A stretch of DNA of 64,000 bases, taken from contig OZ023209.1 of assembly GCA_963995525.1 (NCBI GenBank), positions 11,079,152 through 11,143,151 on the forward strand, written 5' to 3'. The notes under the pieces were generated by a model. It was not told the DNA's origin. It did no database searches and worked only from the letters and a program-made list of their open reading frames with translations. This stretch comes from Escarpia spicata (lineage: Eukaryota; Annelida; Polychaeta; Sabellida; Siboglinidae). Positions 53,451 through 64,000 of this stretch are shown here, piece by piece (positions within the stretch are counted from its first letter, which is position 1; each line of letters begins with the position of its first letter). A program made the position numbers and the translations under genes.

Positions 53451-53692
53451 CGATGCGTAAAATAGGCGCTTAGAAGAGAACACTTCCAAACATGATTGTC
53501 GAAAAACTTGTTTTGTAGCTATAGTTCAAAACAAATGTACCCAGTCATGGTCGTCGAACAAATGGCATGGCAACATGTGCGTGTGCTTCGGTATACAACA
53601 TATATCAACAAACACAAACCGCCCAGCAACTAGCAAAATACTGACCATGTCACGAATGCAGTTGGCGGGCGATACATGGAGCAATTGAGTAA

Positions 53693-56226
<2,534 letters not shown>

Positions 56227-56445
56227 CTTTGAGACGACCCTGCAAGCAAATGGATAATTATGTGTGTTGCAAGTGTTGTGCGATTCGCGCGTTCGCAGCG
56301 ATTGTAGGTGAGGTGGTTTGTTTCTTCTCGCTGCTACTGCTGTTAGTGTTTGTAAAGAGGGTGTCATTACATCATTCCTAAAACAACTAATACGATCTGA
56401 CACGCATGATCCTTTGACAACCGCCGACTACAACCTTGTTAAATT

Positions 56446-56778
<333 letters not shown>

Positions 56779-57303
56779 TAACGACAATGGTCAAGGTAAG
56801 CCTTGCCAAAGAAACCACTTTGACAAATCACATATAAAACCTTATAAACAAAATATACCTTAACGTTTTAGTCATACCAAACAATTCCTTGCGGGACAAT
56901 CTGCTTTGTAGGAGTGACGCTTTTTCCATGACATGTTATTGCAAACTAAATGCGCTTTTTTACTTTATCCTTACACATATCCAAGCGTTGTAAAAATCCC
57001 AAAGAGATTTTGCCAATGTTATCGACGAGGTTTTCGCAGTATAACTGCATACGGAAAAGGGGCAGCAGTCAGCAGATATGACTGCAACTTCAGCTTCCAT
57101 ACGTCTATAATGACGTTATCTCACCGGAAGGTCAGTCGCACTGGTGAAGTATTCTTCCAAAGATTAGCGAAAATATCTACGTCTTGTAAAAATTGGTATA
57201 TCTTAATCAGACATGCGTCCTGTAAGATGTGCTACCCTGACGAATTGTCAATAACAATATATTCTTAGATACACATGTGATAATAGGCGATTTATTAACT
57301 TAC

Positions 57304-57382
57304 GTTTTCTCTCGAAGACCGTACCCGCACCGACCTGCCGACAGCCTAACTAACCAACCAAGTGCCACTGGTCCCGGCTTAA
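57304..57382 (-). promoter_or_regulatory. Likely non-coding leader exon of gene B
   Basis: A minus segment ends at a strong donor (AAAAC|GTAAGT, donor at 57298-57303) and starts about 25-30 bp after a TATA box. It would splice to the TTGCTTGCAG acceptor at 56240, 13 nt before the gene B ATG at 56226. The exon start is estimated from TATA spacing. It contains no ATG upstream of the donor as far as I can read. Confidence 0.6.
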
Positions 57383-57405
57383 ACCAGCTGAAGACTAGAG
57401 AGAAG

Positions 57406-57413
57406 TTTTTATA
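57406..57413 (-). promoter_or_regulatory. TATA box of gene B
   Basis: TATAAAAA on the minus strand (GACTATAAAAACTTC context), followed about 30 bp later by the leader exon. This is the only well-placed TATA box found for the three lysozyme-like genes. Confidence 0.6.
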
Positions 57414-57419
57414 GTCAGC

Positions 57420-58325
57420 CCTACATTACATATAACTGCACTTCTCCGCCTTTTCGTCATAAATAACAAGCCGTCGCAGAACAGAACAGACGCGAGTATT
57501 GCAAACGACGTTGTGATGTATTGACGCCATAAATCCAATGTTTTGTATTATTAAGCTTTTTGGGTGCGCGGATCAATTTCGTTTCTCGTAGTCCTTGTGT
57601 TCTTACGTGTTTGATGGGCGTAATATGTCATGATTCGTCCACCCTGTATTGTGTAGTTTGTCGATAAAATGTGTGAAGCGTAGACCAGGAAAGAGTGCTT
57701 TGCCTCCCTGTTAATCCGTCATTTGTAACCACGCAATCGACGTATTTTTTGTTATTATCGTCGCTCTTCATAAATATAGCCAACAGGTGTGCGCGGCAGT
57801 TTCAGGTGTATGCTTTGTGGTTCATCTAAAGCCAACTTATTTAAACTACGTGTATTATATAGTTCACTTTCACATCGACCTGATCACGCGATGTCAACAC
57901 AATTAACTAAAATAACATGATATCCTGAATTGTTTCGCTCTCAAAGTAGGGGAGAGTAGTTAAGTTGTATACAATGGCATGTTGTCAGATAATCGTTTAT
58001 AAAACGCAACACACGTAAGGTGTTGCCCTCGACAGTTGTTTGTCGGACCATTAGCGGGCACAGTATCTCAAATTCTGGACTCGTGAAGACGATTAAACGA
58101 GCTATGGAAAATGACTGTTTAACCGACTACAACGTTTTCAGACAATCCTATATTATATAATCATACGTAGCTAATAATGAAGTTTCGTGAATGGAATTTG
58201 AAACACGTATGTATTATATAAAATATTCCGTAAGTCGTAAACGTCACATTTTTCATATGAAGTTTTCTCATTAATTCCAATTAATAAATATTGCATAATT
58301 CGTTAAAATGTAGATGTTAGTACGT
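57420..58325. other. Upstream flank of gene B
   Basis: AT-rich, no genes or repeats recognised. Distal regulatory elements cannot be judged by eye. Confidence 0.4.
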
Positions 58326-58329
58326 TTTA

Positions 58330-58745
58330 CACTCTTGCCTGCGTATGCACTCATTTGTGCGAGGGATTGTTGATATCATTCGGTTACGTAAGCATTGCGT
58401 TACACACGCAATGCCTTTCAATAGTTCATATTCCATTCAGTATTTCATATTCCATTCAGCATTGTTTGTGAAGAATCGGGGGTAATATACATCCTGATAA
58501 CTAACGACAAACGAAAACCACCATATATAAACCAGTGAACACTTACATTGTTAGGCACGCTATATACGTATATGATATCCGTGCGTGTGCGCGAGTTTGT
58601 GCGCGGGATTGTGTACATCATTCAGTTAAGTGGGCATTGTGCCACATATACAATACCATTCATGATGTCATTCTCCATTCAATATGCCATATTTCATTCA
58701 TAAGTGTTTGTGTAGTAAGAATCCGGGGAACATGAAGCTGTGAAC
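58330..58745 (+). repeat. Diverged tandem duplication, period about 240 bp
   Basis: GTGCGAGGGATTGT...ATCATTCGGTTA, GCATTGCG, CATATTCCATTCAG, TGTTTGTG and GAATC(G/C)GGGG at about 58357-58485 reappear in order at about 58600-58735. Identity is roughly 70% by eye. Confidence 0.65.
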
Positions 58746-58929
58746 ACCTACGTTATCATGCGCGCTGTGTATAAGATGCATAGAGATGTATCAAACGACT
58801 AATGTAATATCAGTTACTTAAACGAGTAATATCAGCATTGTGAATCGCACTGCAAGGTGTCCCGTATTCTATAGCAACTAGCTCCGTAGATGGGACTACT
58901 TCAGTGACTTATTATCATTGGGACAAACG

Positions 58930-59145
58930 AGGTACTTGCCCACAGGCCGCGAGCTTCTGGGGTCCCACTCAAGTGAGAATAAAAACATCCAAGGCCCCAC
59001 TCATGGGGGTTTATTCCAGGGCCCCGCACTCCCGGGGTCCCACTCCAGTGACACAAAATTCTTTCCGGGACACAAAGCTCCGGGTGCACAACTCAACGGT
59101 GAAACATTATTCTAAAGCCCCGAGCTTCTGGGTCCCACTCAAGTG
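58930..59145. repeat. Degenerate ~50-bp tandem repeat
   Basis: Four to five imperfect units built on GGGGTCCCACTC(A/C)AGTG and GGCCCC(G/-)CACTC, including CTTCTGGGGTCCCACTCAAG and CTTCTGGGTCCCACTCAAG. The apparent open frames across it (e.g. 123 codons plus, 62 minus) are likely by-products. Confidence 0.65.
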
Positions 59146-59589
59146 GACAGAAACTGTACAATGGAAATACCACGACAAACTGAGTGAAACTGAATCAAGA
59201 CAATATAGTTACCACTGGTATAGGCTATGGCTGGCTCGTCAGCAAACACCTTTCTTTCTCAGCAAAAAGTCATAAATTATTGAGGAAAAATCTCCTTTCC
59301 TCAGAACATCGCACTATATTGATATCGGTGAAAGGAAGTTCATTATGTTCTGTCCCATTATGGATTTCAATTCAACTCATTATTGATTCGTTTCAACTGC
59401 GAAAATAAATGTGCGCTCTCCACAACATTAGGCAGGAGCAGAGTCGTAGCGCGAACTAAATATTCGGAAATGTGGGTGTCAGATTCCGCTTTATGAGCAA
59501 GGAAACATGTTGAGTTCTCTATAATAATATAACTTCTATTGCACCTAAATCCTTGGAAAACAAGCTCAAAAACGCATAAAAACAAAAGT

Positions 59590-60290
59590 TGTTTTTTGTC
59601 GGCGTCGCACGCTGTTCCATGGCCTGGATGCGTGACAAGGCTGCTAATTGCACGGTTTCGTCCACCAGCTAGTCATCCGCATCATTATGGTAGGTGTTTA
59701 TCAACTGTTCAGCAGCTCGATTTATTTCTTCGTCATCAATCTCCACCAATCTCGCGAGGAAACCAAACAGCCGACGCACTTCACCGCATGCTTTGTTTCG
59801 ATCTGACATAGCACTCGTCAGTGTGTAGATAGTGATTAGAAAACTGTTGACTTGGAAAATGTCACGAACATATAAGTCAGTGCCGTCTGTGTAGTTGTCT
59901 CATTGTGAGTTATTGGTCTTCTCGTTTTCAGGAAGTTGTCAACGCCAGTTAACTCTTGACCACAGCGTTCAAACAATATGTCATGTCAAACAGCGGTTGC
60001 AGTGTTGACATGTAGTTTGTAGTGATGTTGATGATGTCGAACATTGGATTCTGGAACAGTATGCTGGTGGCATTCGTCCGTTCCAGGATCCTGTGCCACA
60101 GTTCGGCCATTACACTGGTTTCCAGTGTCTTCGTCTTCGTCGCGAACCCAAGTGCCTCAGTTTGGTTCTTTGCGTTCTCTGAATCATCGCCACCGATCTA
60201 ATCGAGAAGGGAGGAATTGGGGGAGTACACTTTTATTAACGCAGAAATAGCGTCGACATTCCCAGACGACTTTGTTTCACGCAGCCTTTT
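59590..60290 (-). mobile_element. hAT-like (ZMYM1-like) transposase remnant
   Basis: Minus text in one frame (about 60210-60010) reads AELWHRILERTNATSILFQN then FDIINITTNYMSTLQPLFDM. This is like the central region of ZMYM1-type hAT transposases (WxxxLERxNATSKxLQN). Further along (about 59805-59655) another frame reads ACGEVRRLFGFLARLVEID and EINRAAEQLINTYHNDADD before a stop. Frame changes between the blocks show it is dead. No termini were identified. Confidence 0.6.
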
Positions 60291-60299
60291 GACAACCAA

Positions 60300-60570
60300 C
60301 ATGTCGTGCGATTTCAGTTCACTTTCGATAAAAAAATCACCAATATGTAGATACCGAGAACAACACGTAAAGTGACTGAACGAAATTTAAATATTGCCGT
60401 TTATAATTGGGCTAATCAAAGTATTGTAGCCTACTATCGCTCACGAGATGAACATTTATTTGTAAACATTCCAGTCGTATGCTTGCCGATATCTTATGAC
60501 ATAGCTTCATAAACTCTTAATTATGCAATATAGGTAATTTGATTATTAAACAATACGTGCCGACGTCAGT
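60300..60570. other. Spacer
   Basis: Nothing recognised. Confidence 0.4.
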
Positions 60571-60575
60571 TAGTT

Positions 60576-60602
60576 CGCCCCGGCCGCCGCGCTGCCGGGG
60601 CG
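60576..60602. other. GC-rich perfect hairpin
   Basis: CGCCCCGGC and GCCGGGGCG are exact inverse complements (9 bp) around a 9-nt loop, in otherwise AT-rich DNA. Its role is unknown; it could be a leftover transposon end. Confidence 0.8.
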
Positions 60603-60714
60603 CTGTTCTCAAAGCTCACTTCGTAGTGGAGTACAGAGCAATATAAATATTGCCTATTTTGGTAATTTAATTCTTCTCGAGAGACCCGCTTGTCTGGCCG
60701 CCCGTTTAGTAATA

Positions 60715-60780
60715 CTAATAATAATGACAAACTTCTATAGCGCCTAAATCACAAGGAATCTGAGCTCAGAGGCGCAACAT
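60715..60780 (+). mobile_element. SINE/LINE tail fragment
   Basis: AATAATAATGACAAACTTCTATAGCGCCTAAATC matches in style a conserved tail also seen at 59528 (CTTCTATTGCACCTAAATCC), 62245 (CCATAGCGCC) and 15 (CTTCTATAGCGC). These are likely remnants of one SINE or CR1/L2-tail family. Confidence 0.5.
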
Positions 60781-60784
60781 ACAA

Positions 60785-63620
60785 ACATCATTGGGCAAAA
60801 TCGTTAACAGGGACAAGCAAGAGTCGTCATTAGAGCAAGGGACCGCCGAAGGTTAGGGTGGGAATGCCATTTCAAAATTACGGCAGCGACGACTTCGTGT
60901 AGGCCTACTTATGCTTAGTTGATTTAGAAACTACTCTCACGAAGTTGTTAGGGTATACGAAGTGGCATTATTTACACAGGGCCTACTTAATTATTCTGTA
61001 AAACGTACGCATAGGACTATATGATGTTCAATAGTCGGATATGTAATTTACCTAATACGCATTATACGGCAACAGTTTCCACAATGCCGTAAATGCGGTC
61101 ATTTCTGATAATGATTACGGAAAAACTGTAATGGTAGGCAGTCCTGCATATAACAAAATCACGTTTAATTACAAGCATGCCTTGTAAGGTCCACCGAACA
61201 GTGTGGTCGTTCAAGGTACACGTCGTCACGGCGACTTCGCGGTAAATAAAATGCTGTTGGTTTATTGATCGTTTATTCGTGTCATGGACACAACGTCAGC
61301 CTTCAGGATATCAGAGGTTCGAATCAACCTCTTTTAGACCGAATTCATAGTGAACCATTAACGTGAACATTGTGATTGTAGTTGCAAATGGTTAGTTTGT
61401 ATGAACTTTGCATAACACCAACAAGTTGCCGTTTGTTTCCCTTTAAAATGGTACAGAATGTGAACGAAATAGAATGAATGGGGATCGGTACGTTACCGGA
61501 ACATTGTCTATTTAAAAGATGGACGATCTCAAAGTGTAACTTTAGTACGAATAATAATTTACATGCATACATTGAAATAAACCATGTATTCTATATACTT
61601 TTTAGAACATTATTTTAACCAACGAAAGTAACAGCTAGTCCAAGTACAGTTTGCATATAAATTAATGTGTATTGCTTCATAACCTTTGCCATCATAAATT
61701 GCATAAAATAAGTATAGACCAATACATTTTCCAGTGAAAAAAATACATTTCATTTCGACATGTAAATTACTTCCGGATTCACTTAGATTGATTTATTTGT
61801 AAGTGCAATTACCTGTCTTAATCCTGTGTGGCTCGAACGGAACTTCCGACACCCTCCCGCTGTCCCCATCCGGGTTGTACTTCTCTCTCTGTCATCATGT
61901 GACGTGCTTGGTGGTTATCACATGACTGCAGTTCCAAGAATATCGCCCGAAGATTGTAGCCGGTGTATATGTTGATTGCTGGCCTCTCTGAAATCTCAAC
62001 GGCTGATCTTTCAGAAGGTATTCTCTCTGGCGAGCATTGTTGTGTCTTTGATCGATATGTTATGGCCCTCAAGTCCTGCCACCAAACAGCGATTTTGAGC
62101 TGCACAGTGCAGTGGAGTATACCCAATGTTTTGGTGGTTTATAAAACTAGAAGATCCACGTATTTATGAATTGCATCTGTGTGACACCACAGTGACGTCA
62201 TTGAAGAATTTGAAATATGCACGATGGCCGCCAATGTTATTATTACAAGAATTTCCATAGCGCCATATGTGGGTCAAACTCCAAAAGCGTAACTTTTAAA
62301 AGTAGATATTCGGGCGGAGGCGACCCAGTTGCAAATTATCCTGCTGTGGCTACGATTAATGTTCACCTATCGTACTAAATTAAGCTGACTATGAGGTATT
62401 TATATAAGCTCAGGGTTCTGATAATCGTGACGTCATCTTTATCTTTTCATTGATATTACAGACAAACTATTCCAGTTTGTATGTATTTAGAAGATATTTA
62501 AAGGTATTTCCAATGTTTTGTACTAGGGGCTATGTATTGTACTATCATTTTATGTATAAAAAAACGGCTAAAATATTTATTCCACGTTCGAATCTTGTTT
62601 GTTTCAGTCCATCTGATACACAAATGCGTATGGTGACCGATACAAGTACCGTGCGATTTCTTGTAGAGGGCTAATATAGTCATTTTACCCATTCTTGATA
62701 CATACATGTCTACATTTAGAAAGCTATCTATTTTCCAGGGACGGTCGTTGGCTATAGCAATCAAACTGACAGGAATAAAGCGTGACGGGTGGGGTATCAC
62801 CATTGACAATGCGGTGAATCACCATGATATCACCAAATATAACTATACAAAATTGCAAATAACATATAACAAGTTACTCAAATCTCCAGAAAACAATGAC
62901 TGTCAATGCTGAATATGATAAAGTCGCCCTTTGGAGCATTATTCACTTTTTCCATTTTCAAGCATGGTAAAACTAGCTTCAAAAATACGAAATTAACCAG
63001 AAAACTCGGATATAAACACATTTTATAAGAATTCGGCGTCACTGGTGTTACTCCCAGGTAACACAAATGACGCTAAAGGTAACACCATAGTTTTATTTTT
63101 AAAGAAGTGCAATGATTGCTTCACGATATCTGGTGACACCGTGATGTGACCGCCACAAGTGAACTCAACCATTCAAGAGGTTTCGCCCGAAGACAATTTT
63201 TCTTTCGGAAATGATTCCGTCATTTTTGTAAAGTTGGTAACACCAGTTACACCTATTAAACCTACGCATTAATTCAACAGACTTTGTGGTTAAAAAACAA
63301 ACTGTAAGAAAATATTATTCCTTCCATTCGACTCCTTATATATGATGTGAGCTCCTGCTGATTTTATTGGAGTTCCCAAATCACACCAAGTTACACCAAA
63401 TCGAAAACACTTATTCACGATAAAATATCTCCTCAGTAATTCAAAATAACTTGTCGTGTTATTGATAACCCGATATTTGACTATGTACCCGGTATGGGAA
63501 ACATTTGTTTTATTTTCATTTATACATCAAACTGTGAGTTTCGTGCCATATTGGATCAACACAACATATATGTTAGTATGGAATGTAAATCCAAATTGAC
63601 AGTACATTCCCGACCTACAG
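60785..63620. other. Gene-poor AT-rich spacer
   Basis: No motif-bearing frame, array or splice-paired exon recognised on either strand, except the short tail motif at about 62239-62262. Confidence 0.4.
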
Positions 63621-64000
63621 CCTCTTTACGACTATTTACATGAAGCATATAGAAAGGACCGCACCACAAATGGAGGAGGGGTCTTCTGTGCTATCCGAGA
63701 AGATCTTCTCACCACAGAGGATATTGCATTATCAAAATAAAACGAGCGTGTGTGGAGTTCTGTCCAACTATCAAGAACACCAAAAATGTTAATTTTGGGC
63801 TCTTTTACAGACCGCATAGAGCCCCACTTGTACACCCAGAGAACTTGTACACCTAGTTGTATCCCTGACAGCACTGCACACCAAATGTATGCGTTGACAT
63901 CCAAATGCCATTCAGATCACCATACTGTTGGACATCATCTTCATAAAGATGGCATTGTAGCTTGTGAGTTCTGAAGATAGCAATCAATGGTAGAATGTCT
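63600..64000 (+). mobile_element. LINE endonuclease fragment at window edge
   Basis: Plus text KDRTTNGGGVFCAIREDLL (about 63655-63715) and NERVWSSVQLSRTPKMLILGSF matches the start of APE-type LINE endonucleases (RxDRxxxGGGVxIAxRxxL ... ExxWxxI). Later text CHSDHHTV resembles the SDHxxV box. Stops interrupt it (for example just before NERVW). The element may continue past the right edge. Confidence 0.75.

Overview
This is eukaryotic nuclear DNA: AT-rich, gene-poor and packed with simple repeats, minisatellites and decayed non-LTR retrotransposons. The only recognisable host genes with introns are small, secreted, cysteine-rich proteins of the invertebrate-type (i-type) lysozyme/destabilase family. 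That family, plus the CR1/L2- and RTE-like LINEs, a tRNA-derived SINE and hAT fragments, points to an aquatic lophotrochozoan invertebrate (mollusc or relative). This assignment is inferred and the species cannot be named.

Host genes. Three i-type lysozyme-like genes lie on the minus strand with one shared architecture: signal-peptide exon (phase 1), short exon with the CxxCxC motif (phase 0), middle exon (phase 1) and C-terminal exon with the RxHxGGPxGW-type motif. Gene A is at 6852-10921 (first exon uncertain, perhaps near 12.9 kb). Gene C is at 29876-31703 and is a pseudogene with a lost donor, a lost acceptor, a frameshift and a nonsense codon. Gene B is at 53693-56226, intact, 145 aa, with a TATA box and leader exon near 57.4 kb. 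By motif alignment none of the three keeps the usual catalytic Glu/Asp pair. Fragments of the same family also lie at 26.27-27.09 kb: a plus-strand copy of gene B's first exon joined to a copy of gene A's 3' flank. A separate 167-bp exon of a DExH-box RNA helicase is at 18.03 kb.

Layout. 0-2.5 kb: L2/Rex-like LINE, minus. 2.5-6.5 kb: sparse. 6.5-12.9 kb: gene A, with a LINE and tetranucleotide arrays in its introns. 11.06-16.53 kb: two 333-bp inverted arms enclosing a 40-copy, 59-bp minisatellite. 16.6-18.9 kb: CR1 3' ends and the helicase exon. 19.6-20.4 kb: decayed unrecognised ORF. 21.8-25.4 kb: LINE ORF1 and a degraded ORF2. 25.4-28.3 kb: pogo-like end, lysozyme fragments, minisatellite. 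29.8-31.7 kb: pseudogene C. 32.5-32.9 and 39.0-39.4 kb: RTE-like 3' ends. 34.9-36.34 kb: 44-bp minisatellite whose unit contains a hairpin. 40.2-44.4 kb: RTE copy with an antisense SINE, then a long CR1-like LINE. 44.7-45.7 kb: hAT remnant. 48-49 kb: inverted repeat pair. 49.65-49.92 kb: pure CT tract. 52.7-53.45 kb: 33-bp minisatellite. 53.7-57.4 kb: gene B. 59.6-60.3 kb: second hAT remnant. 60.3-63.6 kb: almost featureless. 63.6-64 kb: LINE endonuclease running off the edge.

All gene models were assembled by eye from splice sites and reading phase. No alignment or search was run. Most long open frames in the window are low-complexity or repeat artefacts and were left out.
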